From positions 1 to 45,897 of IMG/VR virus record IMGVR_UViG_3300042303_000215: a stretch of 45,897 nt of DNA; one strand, written 5' to 3'. Source of the DNA: a virus. The notes under the pieces were generated by a model. That model ran no database searches. It was given only the letters and a program-made list of their open reading frames with translations, and was not told the DNA's origin. A program made the translations under genes and the position numbers. Below, piece by piece: positions 13,437-20,404 of this stretch. Each line of letters opens with the position of its first letter. Position 1 is the stretch's first letter.

Positions 13437-13945
13437 GCCCGTTGCCCGATTGGCAGATCACCAGCCTGTGCCAGGCGGGCATGGTGGCGCCGTTCCTGCC
13501 GGAGCTCGTCAACCCCGCCAGCCTGGATGTGAGGCTCGGTGACGCGCTGCTCATTGAATCAGCCGAATCCCCTCAGCTGGTGCCCTACCCCCTCGGGCGC
13601 CACACCGCAGAAAATCCGTACTGGCTGGTGCCGGGGCAGTTCGTGCTAGGGCATACGCTGGAATACGTGCGGGTGCCGAACCACCTCTCGGTTTGGCTCT
13701 CCCTGAAATCCAGCCGTGCGCGTGAGGCGATCGACCACCTGCTGGCGGGCTGGATCGATCCGGGGTTCCATGGGGTGATCACGCTGGAGCTGGTGAACAG
13801 CCGCCAGCTCCACAGGGTGCCGATCTGGCCGGGGATGAGGATCGGCCAGCTGACGTTCCTGGAGATGGCTGCAGAGCCGCGGCGAGGGTATGCGGAAACT
13901 GGGCGGTACCACCTGTCGGAAACGGTGGAGCCGAGCCGGGGGTAG
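13433..13945 (+). CDS. dcd: dCTP deaminase/dUTPase-family nucleotide enzyme
   Basis: 170 residues from ATG 13433. Family features are NPASLDVRLGDALL (27-40), the SSRAR loop (93-97), and GWIDPGFHGVITLELVN (106-122) with E119 at the place of the catalytic glutamate, then PGMRIGQLTF. Family members deaminate dCTP to dUTP or hydrolyse dUTP, shaping the dNTP pool for phage DNA synthesis. The presence of the glutamate and the SSRAR loop points to deaminase activity, though bifunctional forms exist. It is the last gene of the rightward early chain. Confidence 0.87.
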   Translation: MSPLPDWQITSLCQAGMVAPFLPELVNPASLDVRLGDALLIESAESPQLVPYPLGRHTAENPYWLVPGQFVLGHTLEYVRVPNHLSVWLSLKSSRAREAIDHLLAGWIDPGFHGVITLELVNSRQLHRVPIWPGMRIGQLTFLEMAAEPRRGYAETGRYHLSETVEPSRG

Positions 13946-13952
13946 GGCGCCC

Positions 13953-13970
13953 CTGATCCGCTAGGATCGG
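13953..13970. promoter_or_regulatory. Short inverted repeat before the membrane-HTH gene
   Basis: GATCC-GCTA-GGATC lies about 55 bp before ATG 14023. It overlaps a TAGGAT hexamer that could act as a -10 element on the plus strand, but no convincing -35 element is seen. It could be an operator or a weak hairpin. Confidence 0.3.
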
Positions 13971-14022
13971 TGGGTCATCAGCAGGCCGAGTGCGCCGCTG
14001 GTGTTCCACCGCATTTCCCATC

Positions 14023-14211
14023 ATGTCGACCACTTGCCTCGCGGCATGGGCTGTCGCCCTGCTGCTGCTTCCCGTTGTGGTGCTGCTCTGGGCCACGGAG
14101 ACCCGCCAGCAACGCGCCCGCCGCTGGCGCAGGGACGGCCTCACGCAGCAGGCCATAGCCGACCGCCTTGGCTGCAGCCGGAGCACCGTACGGCGGCTCT
14201 TGGCGGCCTGA
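14023..14211 (+). CDS. Membrane-anchored helix-turn-helix peptide
   Basis: 62 residues from ATG 14023. A single membrane helix (about 5-24, LAAWAVALLLLPVVVLLWAT) is followed by a basic linker (RQQRARRWRR) and a resolvase/homeodomain-like HTH at 38-61 (GLTQQAIADRLGCSRSTVRR). I recall similar membrane-plus-HTH peptides from picocyanobacteria; no function is known to me. The topology would put the HTH on the cytoplasmic side. It lies just before the attP-like site and the integrase. No clear Shine-Dalgarno is visible, and an upstream in-frame ATG at 13990 adds an unconvincing extension. Confidence 0.65.
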   Translation: MSTTCLAAWAVALLLLPVVVLLWATETRQQRARRWRRDGLTQQAIADRLGCSRSTVRRLLAA

Positions 14212-14220
14212 CCACTGGGC

Positions 14221-14268
14221 GTAGTGCATAAGGACACTTACGCTTGCTGTAGATTTCTTATGCACTAC
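14221..14268. other. attP: Probable attP site of the serine integrase
   Basis: GTAGTGCATAAG (14221-14232) and CTTATGCACTAC (14257-14268) form a perfect 12-bp inverted repeat flanking 24 bp, 48 bp in all. It ends 14 bp before the integrase start. Large serine integrases use attP sites of about 50 bp with symmetrical arms, usually beside the int gene, so size, symmetry and place all fit. The central bases 14244-14245 are TT, a non-palindromic dinucleotide as such enzymes require. The same DNA may also hold the int promoter. Confidence 0.65.
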
Positions 14269-14282
14269 ACGTCGGAAAGACC

Positions 14283-15557
14283 GTGAAGATCGGCTACGCA
14301 CGGGTTTCCACCGACAAGGCCGAGCAGGACATCAGCATTGACGCCCAGGTGCAGCAGCTTGCGGCGGCCGGCTGTGACCGGGTGATCCGTGAGCGTGGCA
14401 CCGCCTTTCGCGAGGACGCCCGCCGCCCTGGCTGGGAGGAGCTGCAGGCGTTGGTGGCCTCCGGCAAGGTCCGCGAAGTGGTGGCGATCAGCCAGAGCCG
14501 CCTGAGCCGACGCGGCGAGGAGTTGCCGTTTCTGCGAATGTGCGCACGGCGCGGCGTTGCGGTTCGCTTCCTAGACGGCACGCCCGCCGATCTCACTGAC
14601 CCAGCCGGCCGTTTGCTGACCGGCGTGCTCTCCACCGTGAATGAGGTGGACAGCATGATCAAGTCGATCAACGTGAAGAACGGAATCCGCCGACGCAAAG
14701 CGGAAGGCCACTACGCCTGCGGGCGTGTTCCGTTTGGCTACATCTACGACGGTTCGCAGGTGGTGCCACACCCAAACGAGTTCAACCAAGCGCGAGAACT
14801 ATGGGATCAACTGGCGGCCAATGAATACATGCTGGGCCGCACGATTCGCCAGCACCGTCTGGAATGGAGCATCCCAGGGCTAGGCAAGTGGATCAATAAT
14901 CCGATCTTGCGCGGCGTGGTGAATGGTGAAGCAGGAAAGGTAACGGCGCTCATTACTTGGGACGAATGGCACCGTGCTCGACGACTGCTGGATCAGCGCA
15001 AAGCGGTAAAGGTGCGCAGCCGGGCCATGCCCCGCATGTTTACCGGCCTGATGAAGTGTGGATCCTGCGGTAAGCGGATGCACTACATTTTCCGAGCCAA
15101 GAAATCTCGCCTGCGCTGCAGCAACAGCATCTGCAACTGGTACGGGCGCGGTTTAGCGGAATGGAAGGTGCGCGACCATGTGATTAATGCCCTGCGGCAA
15201 GGTGCTGACCTATTGGGCCAGGTTGCTGCAGCCGCGGCCGCACCTGCAGTGAACGCCGAGACTGAGCAACGCCAGCAGCAGCTAGATCAGCTACGGGCAT
15301 TGCAGGACCAGGGGGTGGCGGGACTGGGGGAGTCGATCGAGCGGCTAGAGGCAATGCTGACAGTTGCCCCGCCTGCGTCAGGGCCTGACTGGCGCGGGCT
15401 GGCTGAGGTGTTCATGCGATCGGGCGCCCTTGAAGCCGCCACCGATGAAGAACTCCGGGTGCTCGCGCTGGAGTATGTCGCGGAGATTGTCTACGTCGGG
15501 GATCCCGGTCGTGTCGAAATCCGGGTTCGCCAAGGCCCGAGCTGCGATACGGCGTAA
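14283..15557 (+). CDS. int: Large serine integrase
   Basis: 424 residues from GTG 14283 with GGAAAG just upstream. The N-terminal resolvase domain (1-~145) has GYARVSTDKAEQD with nucleophile S9, and SQSRLSRRGEELPF. The recombinase domain follows (GRVPFGYIYDG onward), with a zinc ribbon C259-x2-C262 (CGSCGKRMHY) and two later cysteines near 280-285. A coiled-coil segment at ~320-360 (TEQRQQQLDQLRALQDQG) would mediate synapsis. It integrates the phage by recombining attP with a host attB without host factors. No excisionase/recombination directionality factor is recognised; one of the small genes nearby may serve. Confidence 0.93.
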   Translation: MKIGYARVSTDKAEQDISIDAQVQQLAAAGCDRVIRERGTAFREDARRPGWEELQALVASGKVREVVAISQSRLSRRGEELPFLRMCARRGVAVRFLDGTPADLTDPAGRLLTGVLSTVNEVDSMIKSINVKNGIRRRKAEGHYACGRVPFGYIYDGSQVVPHPNEFNQARELWDQLAANEYMLGRTIRQHRLEWSIPGLGKWINNPILRGVVNGEAGKVTALITWDEWHRARRLLDQRKAVKVRSRAMPRMFTGLMKCGSCGKRMHYIFRAKKSRLRCSNSICNWYGRGLAEWKVRDHVINALRQGADLLGQVAAAAAAPAVNAETEQRQQQLDQLRALQDQGVAGLGESIERLEAMLTVAPPASGPDWRGLAEVFMRSGALEAATDEELRVLALEYVAEIVYVGDPGRVEIRVRQGPSCDTA

Positions 15558-15607
15558 CGCTTCACGCCCGGTCATTGCGGGATCCTTTGAAAAACGGTGC
15601 AGATCAT

Positions 15608-15967
15608 TCACACAAGCTCCTTACCGGTCATGGATGGCAGCGACCAACCCCGCGCGTCGGGGCATTGGGTGGCGTTCTCCAGGTCGGCGGCGATAGCGCG
15701 GCACTGCTTGGCCAGGTCGACTGCCAGCTGTCGATCCAGCGGTGAGCAGTCATCCCAGGCGTTATCACCCACCGCGCGTGCGGTCACCTGCGCGGCATCG
15801 ATCAGGCCCACCAGCAGCGGCAGCAGCGGCTGATTGCGGGCGCCCACGTCGGGCAGCCGAATCAGGCTGTCCACGTGCTTGGGCAGCGCCTGGCGGGCGG
15901 CCTGGAGGATCAGGTCGGAGAGTGCGCCGTCGCACTCCAGAGCAGGGCTGAGGTTCTGGTTTTGCAT
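15608..15967 (-). CDS. Hypothetical protein downstream of Gp157
   Basis: 119 residues, MQNQNLSPALECDGALSDL to the C-terminal MTGKELV. It is largely helical (DRQLAVDLAKQCRAIAADLEN) with no recognised motif. It begins 9 bp after the Gp157 stop and must share its transcript from the promoter at 16576-16548. It ends tail-to-tail with the integrase, 50 bp away. A nuclease-inhibition or recombination accessory role is possible by association only. Confidence 0.65.
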   Translation of the reverse strand: MQNQNLSPALECDGALSDLILQAARQALPKHVDSLIRLPDVGARNQPLLPLLVGLIDAAQVTARAVGDNAWDDCSPLDRQLAVDLAKQCRAIAADLENATQCPDARGWSLPSMTGKELV

Positions 15968-15976
15968 GGTTGAGGA

Positions 15977-16525
15977 TCAGGCGATTTTCCAGCTACGGCG
16001 CTCGACCAGCTCACAGCCTTTGATCTGAGCGCCTAGGGCCAGGGCAGCCTTGATGGCGGTTTTGTCGGCGGTGCAGGTGGTCTTCACCCGCTGGAACTGA
16101 TCCGGCAGATCAGTCGGTGCAATATCTGCATCCAGCTCAACGCTGGTCACCTTCCGGCTGGTGAGCGTGTGCTCAGGCAGCTCCCATTTCGTGCGGTCGG
16201 GATCCACCCGCCCCAGCGCTGTCACCAGCCGATCCTGCAGGGCATCAGCCTGCTGCTCAGCAGCGGCGGCCAGATCCTTCAGCCGCTGGGCGTGGGCCGC
16301 ACGGGTGATCGCTTGAGCGCGGAGGTGATCAATCACCCAGCACCAGGCATCAGCCTTGGCCTCAACAGCCTTGCGGTTGTCGGATTCAGCGCTGATCAGC
16401 GATTCGAGGGTGGCCGTGGCCTCGGCTACGGCGGCGGGATCGTCAGAGAACAGGTCAGCAGCGGCGGCGTCGATCTGCTGCTGCAGGCGCAGCGCGTCGC
16501 CGGTGAGCTCAAACAGGGATGCCAT
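15977..16525 (-). CDS. Siphovirus Gp157-family protein
   Basis: 182 residues from ATG 16525, preceded by GAGAGGGG; an in-frame upstream GTG is less likely. The layout is that of the Gp157 family: ASLFELTGDALRLQQQID at the start, a long coiled-coil helix (EAKADAWCWVIDHLRAQA, then RLKDLAAAAEQQADALQ), and a C-terminal beta part with RKVTSVELDADI, QRVKTTCTADKTAIK and ALALGAQIKGCELVE. Gp157 was described in a Streptococcus phage in relation to phage resistance and is often near recombination genes; its mechanism is unclear. The promoter of the repeated type lies only ~23 bp upstream. Confidence 0.85.
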   Translation of the reverse strand: MASLFELTGDALRLQQQIDAAAADLFSDDPAAVAEATATLESLISAESDNRKAVEAKADAWCWVIDHLRAQAITRAAHAQRLKDLAAAAEQQADALQDRLVTALGRVDPDRTKWELPEHTLTSRKVTSVELDADIAPTDLPDQFQRVKTTCTADKTAIKAALALGAQIKGCELVERRSWKIA

Positions 16526-16547
16526 GGCCCCTCTCGAATACCCGCCA

Positions 16548-16576
16548 ACCATACCGCTTAGGTTCCGGTTCTGCAG
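16548..16576 (-). promoter_or_regulatory. Repeated phage promoter/operator, copy 4
   Basis: On the minus strand CTGCAGAACCGGAACC (16561-16576) is followed after 7 bp by TATGGT (16548-16553), giving a short leader to the Gp157 start at 16525. The site lies between Gp157 and the divergent sigma-factor gene (start 16609). On the plus strand TACGCT (16578-16583) follows the repeat at once, so a divergent promoter may share it. Confidence 0.62.
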
Positions 16577-16608
16577 CTACGCTAGCGAGGATCCAGAGGT
16601 GCAGCTTC

Positions 16609-17568
16609 GTGGCGGCCAGCAGCCAGACATGGTGGCTCGATTCAATCGGCCGCATCCCGCTGCTGACACCAGCCGAAGAAATCCAGCTGGGCACTGCGAT
16701 CCAGCGGTGGCGGCAGCACCCCGAACCTGTCCCGCCAGGCCTGCGGCGGCGTGGGATGCGCGCCCGTGACCGCTTCGTGCAGGCGAACCTACGACTGGCG
16801 GTGTCGTATGTCAGCAAGCGCTGCAACCGACTGGCGCGGATCCACGGCTCAGAGGATCTGATCCAGGCAGCCAATATGGGCCTGATCACCGCTGCGGAGC
16901 GGTTCGATCCAGCGCGTGGGTACAGGTTCAGCACCTATGCGTACTGGTGGATTCGTCAGGCGGTCAACCGCTGGGTTGATCAGCACGGGCGATCGATCAG
17001 TATTCCCGGCAGCCACAGCCAGCACCTGGGGCGCATCGGGCCCATCACGCGGCGGCTTGAGTCTGAGCTAGGCCGCAGTCCCACGCGGCAGGAGATCGCC
17101 GATGCCCTCGGTACCAGCGTTGCGGTACTGGAGCAGGTGCTGGAGAACGGCAGGCCCGTGGGCTCGCTGGATCAGGTGGTGTCCGATGACGGCCTGGAAC
17201 TCAGCAGCCTGGTGGCCACCTACGACCGCTCACCAGAGGAAGAGGAAGAGCAGCGCGAACGGTGGCGGCAGGCGGAGCAGCTGCGCGGCCTGATCGCCAG
17301 GCTGCCGGCTGCGGATCAGCGGCTGCTGTCGCTGGCCTGGGGCCTCGACGGCGTGGAGGTTCCCCGGCCTGAGCTGGCCCAGCAGGAGGGGCTGAGCACG
17401 CGGGCCCTGGAGAGCCGACTGCTACGGCTGCAGCAGCAGCTGGCATCGCAGAGCGTGCAGTTGGTGCTGGTGGCGGTGTGCCGGATCGCGCCATCACCCA
17501 GGGTGCGGCAGAAGCGCAGGCGGCGCGACAGTGGTGTGCTGCAGCTGGTGCTGGAGTCAGTCTGCTGA
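16609..17568 (+). CDS. Phage-encoded sigma-70 family factor
   Basis: 319 residues from GTG 16609, preceded by AGAGG. Region 1.2 is WWLDSIGRIPLLTPAEE; region 2 has RDRFVQANLRLAVSYV, GSEDLIQAANMGLITAAERF and GYRFSTYAYWWIRQAVNRW; region 3 includes ITRRLESELGRSPTRQEIAD and ENGRPVGSLDQ; region 4 has LPAADQRLLSLAWGLDG and GLSTRALESRLLRLQ. It resembles cyanobacterial group 2 sigma factors. Region 4.2 is short and followed by a basic tail (RQKRRRRDSG), so recognition of the -35 element may be altered. It may redirect host RNA polymerase to phage promoters such as the CTGCAG-N17-TATGnT set (inference). Confidence 0.9.
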   Translation: MAASSQTWWLDSIGRIPLLTPAEEIQLGTAIQRWRQHPEPVPPGLRRRGMRARDRFVQANLRLAVSYVSKRCNRLARIHGSEDLIQAANMGLITAAERFDPARGYRFSTYAYWWIRQAVNRWVDQHGRSISIPGSHSQHLGRIGPITRRLESELGRSPTRQEIADALGTSVAVLEQVLENGRPVGSLDQVVSDDGLELSSLVATYDRSPEEEEEQRERWRQAEQLRGLIARLPAADQRLLSLAWGLDGVEVPRPELAQQEGLSTRALESRLLRLQQQLASQSVQLVLVAVCRIAPSPRVRQKRRRRDSGVLQLVLESVC

Positions 17569-17892
17569 GCGGCGCCCCAGTACGGCCCGCGCCCACCGTC
17601 GCAGCCACCCAACCGGCTGCTCGCGCTCTGTCTGCAGCAGCTCCCGCGCCCACCGGTGATGCTCGGCTGTCGGCTCACCCAGCGGCGGCGCATCCTTCAT
17701 CGCCAGCTCGACCATCAGATTCGCGGCTGCTTTGTGCAGCTGCAGGATCAGGTGCTCTTGCTGATGCCCCCGCTGGATCAGTTCATCCGCCAACTGCGCC
17801 AGCTCGTCGCGGCTCATCCATGCCGCCTGCTGCCGGTCGTGGGCCATCATCGCCTGCCTCGACAGGCTGAGGTTGAGATTCAGGCCCAGCAT
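17557..17892 (-). CDS. Helical hypothetical protein at the end of the late operon
   Basis: 111 residues from ATG 17892, or about 86 from the internal MSRDELAQLADELIQRG, which I think is the conserved part. That segment, with the following GHQQEHLILQLHKAAANLMV, is strongly helical and would form a coiled coil. The tail WLRRWARAVLGRR is basic and amphipathic. It ends 12 bases inside the 3' end of the sigma gene on the other strand. It is on the late strand downstream of the HNH gene. Function unknown. Confidence 0.65.
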   Translation of the reverse strand: MLGLNLNLSLSRQAMMAHDRQQAAWMSRDELAQLADELIQRGHQQEHLILQLHKAAANLMVELAMKDAPPLGEPTAEHHRWARELLQTEREQPVGWLRRWARAVLGRRSAD

Positions 17893-18070
17893 GTCCGCTC
17901 AACAGTTGGCTCAGTCTGCGCAGCTCCCCTACATCACCGTCGGGCAGGACATGCGCGGCTCTGTCTGCTGGCTGGTGGTAGCGCAGGATCAGATCGTGGA
18001 ATGTCTATCCGGTAGCCGGGCTGTAGCAGTGCTTGAAGCGCTGCTGCGCTCAAAGGGCTTCAAGCCATAG
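17891..18070 (+). CDS. Small hypothetical protein
   Basis: 59 residues, MSAQQLAQSAQLPYITVGQD then GSVCWLVVAQDQIVECLSG and a helical end. The strand-strand-helix pattern looks like protein. The start codon overlaps the start of the 17892 minus-strand gene by two bases (CATG), and the 3' end overlaps the HNH gene by 11 bases on the other strand, which is unusual. No ribosome-binding site stands out, so this is moderate. Confidence 0.45.
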   Translation: MSAQQLAQSAQLPYITVGQDMRGSVCWLVVAQDQIVECLSGSRAVAVLEALLRSKGFKP

Positions 18071-18374
18071 GGCCGTCGATCCAGCCGTCGATCCTGGCCG
18101 CGCGGTCGGGGCAGTGCCAGGGCTGAGCAGCGAACCACTCCCGCCAGTCGGTCGAGGACTTTGCCCCGTTGCAGCGCCGGCAGGCCGGCACCAGATTCTC
18201 GGCCACGGTCAGGCCGCCACGGGAGCGCGGCAGCACGTGGTCGAGGGTGTCAGCCGGAGCGGTGCAGTACGCGCAGGCGTGATTCCAAGCGGCGAAAATC
18301 CTGGCGCGGAATCTGGATTTGGTCGCCCGCTTGGGCAGGAGTTCGGTGCCATCAATCTGATGGTCGAAGCTCAT
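18060..18374 (-). CDS. HNH endonuclease
   Basis: 104 residues with the HNH fold: C34-x2-C37 (CAYCTAPADT), the DH pair D45-H46, RSRGG, N60 in AENLVPAC, and C65-x2-C68 with N69. The cysteines bind a structural zinc and the histidine activates water with a catalytic metal. HNH enzymes often assist terminase in packaging, but those usually sit beside terS; this one is at the far end of the late operon, directly after the endolysin (stop and start adjacent). A packaging, homing or host-DNA cleavage role cannot be told apart. Confidence 0.88.
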   Translation of the reverse strand: MSFDHQIDGTELLPKRATKSRFRARIFAAWNHACAYCTAPADTLDHVLPRSRGGLTVAENLVPACRRCNGAKSSTDWREWFAAQPWHCPDRAARIDGWIDGPMA

Positions 18375-19439
18375 TCAGTAGACCCACCGCACACGGGGCC
18401 GGCCCTTGCGAATCCCCAGATGCACAAATCCCTTCGGCGCGCCGTACCCCAGCGAGTGCGGCCAGGTCTTGTCGCACCAGTCCTGCACCGCTTGCACTGA
18501 GGCGCCTTGGATGTAGAAATCCACCGCACCCACGCCCGGCGCGTCGTAGAGGTGCTCTGAGCCGGAAGCGCCACCAACCGAACGGTTCACCGCTGGTGGG
18601 CGATACCCCGAGGTGATCACCACCGGCTTGCCGCCAAAGTTGCGCCGCACCCGCTCCAGGAATGCCGCCAGCTCAGCAGCGGTGTCCACCTGGTGCTGGT
18701 GATCGAAGCGTCGTACCTCCTGATCGAGCGCGAACTCGCCCAGCCGGATGTGCGGGGTCAGCAGGGCCGTGAATGGGCTGGAGGGGGTGACGCGGCCAGG
18801 GGTTCGCTGCTGCGGCTGCTGCCCCACGAACAGCGCCACCTCGGCAGCGCGGCGACGGGTGAGGCCTGGGAGCTCCACATCGCCGGCCTTGTTCCACCGG
18901 GGCAGCTCCTGCCTGGCCACGGTGTTCGGGTCATCACCCGCCAGCAGCCGGCGCCGCAGGGTGGAATCCTGCATCGCCCCGATGCCCACGTTGTAAACCC
19001 AGCTCACCAGCGCGGCCTGTTGTTCCGGGCGAAGCGTGGCGGCCATCGGGATGGCGCGGATGATGGCGCCATGGAACCGTTGCGCGTCAGCGATGAGTTG
19101 CCAATCCGCCTGGGCCTGAGTGATGACCTGGCCCTCGCGCACCGCCTTTCCATCGATCGCAGTGCTGCCCCATCCAATGGTCCAGATACCAGCAGGGCAG
19201 CGGTAGGCGGTGAGGTGGCAGCCCTCGAACTTCTTGATGATCTTGAGCGCCGGCGCCAGCCAGGCGTCAGGTGGTGCAGCCGCTGGGCTCCCCTGTGCCC
19301 GCCAGAGCTCTGTGAACCCCTGCCGCTGCGCATCGCTCAGCGACTGATCCAGCGCGCTCAGTGCCGCCAGCTGGTGCGGTGTGATCGTGCCGGTCCGGGC
19401 GATGTGCTCTGCGGCAGAGCGGATGCTGGCGTAAGTCAT
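18375..19439 (-). CDS. Two-domain endolysin: GH24 lysozyme plus M15 peptidase
   Basis: 354 residues from ATG 19439. After ~60 residues comes a T4-type lysozyme domain with E72 in KKFEGCHL, C81 and T87; the spacing equals the E11-D20-T26 triad of T4 lysozyme, with Cys at the Asp position as in P1 Lyz. The C-terminal domain (~230-354) is an M15-type peptidase with GSEHLYDAPGVGAVDFYI and the final histidine H340 in FVHLG as zinc ligands. It cuts both glycan strands and peptide stems of peptidoglycan. No N-terminal signal-anchor is seen, so a holin must release it. The start overlaps the upstream gene as ATGA. Confidence 0.9.
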   Translation of the reverse strand: MTYASIRSAAEHIARTGTITPHQLAALSALDQSLSDAQRQGFTELWRAQGSPAAAPPDAWLAPALKIIKKFEGCHLTAYRCPAGIWTIGWGSTAIDGKAVREGQVITQAQADWQLIADAQRFHGAIIRAIPMAATLRPEQQAALVSWVYNVGIGAMQDSTLRRRLLAGDDPNTVARQELPRWNKAGDVELPGLTRRRAAEVALFVGQQPQQRTPGRVTPSSPFTALLTPHIRLGEFALDQEVRRFDHQHQVDTAAELAAFLERVRRNFGGKPVVITSGYRPPAVNRSVGGASGSEHLYDAPGVGAVDFYIQGASVQAVQDWCDKTWPHSLGYGAPKGFVHLGIRKGRPRVRWVY

Positions 19440-19714
19440 CGCCGCCCCCCGAGCAGTCCGCCGGGCTTCTCGTCTTCCTTCCTGAGCGCTGGATTCAGGG
19501 TGTTGAACCCGACGTTGAACCCGCCACGGCCAGCAATGCCCACGCCCATCAACGGCAGCGCCGTGAAGTAGCAACGGTCGATCGCATCAGGCCCGCGCGC
19601 AGCAATGCGGCAGTCGATCAGGTAGATGCTGCCCACCAGGATCGCGGCTGAGCACGCGCCAGAGACGACCTGCGCACCGCCGCCGATGGCTGAGAGAACG
19701 GTGGTGAGTTTCAT
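19436..19714 (-). CDS. Small membrane protein, holin candidate
   Basis: 92 residues, MKLTTVLSAIGGGAQVVSG then a hydrophobic span (SAAILVGSIYLI) and a second, weaker one (ALPLMGVGIAG), ending in a basic GGLLGGRR tail. Two membrane segments, small size and a place immediately before the endolysin suggest a holin, but no holin family is recognised. It overlaps the endolysin start by ATGA and the upstream stop by TGATG. Confidence 0.65.
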   Translation of the reverse strand: MKLTTVLSAIGGGAQVVSGACSAAILVGSIYLIDCRIAARGPDAIDRCYFTALPLMGVGIAGRGGFNVGFNTLNPALRKEDEKPGGLLGGRR

Positions 19715-19977
19715 CAGTTCAGCTCCAGGCGGATTGTGCGGCGGTCCAGATCCGTGACCTTCTTCTCCAGCTCCTGAAACCGGAGGCTGAACGCGTTCTG
19801 ATTCGCCAGGATCTGCGTCATCTGCGTTTCCAGCTGTTGCAATCGGTTCGGCAGCTGGATCAGCAGCCAACCCATGCCCCCAGCGGTGCCGATTACTGCA
19901 GCGGCGAGAACGGTGCCAGCGGTGGCTTCGAGAACCTGCACCCGGCTGAAGCGGGGCTGGGGGTTGGTCGGGGCCAC
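19714..19977 (-). CDS. Membrane-anchored coiled-coil lysis protein
   Basis: 87 residues. One membrane helix (about 20-42, TVLAAAVIGTAGGMGWLLI) is followed by a coiled coil to the end (LPNRLQQLETQMTQILANQ, then FQELEKKVTDLDRRTIRLE). This topology resembles inner-membrane spanins and, with the order reversed, XhlA-type holin partners. Its place as the first gene of the lysis cassette supports a lysis role; which of these it is remains open. Confidence 0.65.
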   Translation of the reverse strand: MAPTNPQPRFSRVQVLEATAGTVLAAAVIGTAGGMGWLLIQLPNRLQQLETQMTQILANQNAFSLRFQELEKKVTDLDRRTIRLELN

Positions 19978-20018
19978 TGATTTAGATCTGCTGCCACAGT
20001 CTGCGGACCGGATCTAAT

Positions 20019-20402
20019 TCACCCGCCGGGCAGGGTGTAAACGTCGGTCAGATTCCCCGCCGCCAATGCCGCCTGCAGCTCGCCAAGGTGGGTGGCGGTG
20101 AAGGTGCCAGTCGAGAGGATCGCGGCCATGCTGGCTTGAATTGCGGGCTGGTTAGGCCGACCTGATTTCGCATCGCCCAGCAGCGCAATCAGCTCTGTTG
20201 CCTGCACCGTCATCGGCAAGCTGGTGAGTGCCTGCTCACGGATCGCGGCATACACACCGGAGCCCGCCAGTGCTTCCCAGAACGCCCAGTAATCAGGCGC
20301 AGGGGGTGGGGTGGGGACGCTCTGCAGCTCAGCGATTTCTTCGGCGGTCAGCTCAATGACCTGCTGCTCGCCGGTTTGGACGTTGACTTCAATCCGGTTC
20401 AT
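20019..20402 (-). CDS. Tail-fibre-associated hypothetical protein
   Basis: 127 residues beginning MNRIEVNVQTGEQQVIELTA, a start typical of small proteins found directly after phage tail fibres, followed by EEIAELQSVPTPPPAP and a helical body (YWAFWEALAGSGVYAAIRE). Such proteins may assist fibre assembly or form a tip; the exact role is unknown. It begins 2 bp after the fibre stop codon. Confidence 0.7.
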   Translation of the reverse strand: MNRIEVNVQTGEQQVIELTAEEIAELQSVPTPPPAPDYWAFWEALAGSGVYAAIREQALTSLPMTVQATELIALLGDAKSGRPNQPAIQASMAAILSTGTFTATHLGELQAALAAGNLTDVYTLPGG

Positions 20403-20404
20403 GA

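Noticed and set aside
18693-19571. 292-codon plus-strand frame antisense to the endolysin
   Set aside because: Catalytic motifs on the minus strand settle the coding strand.
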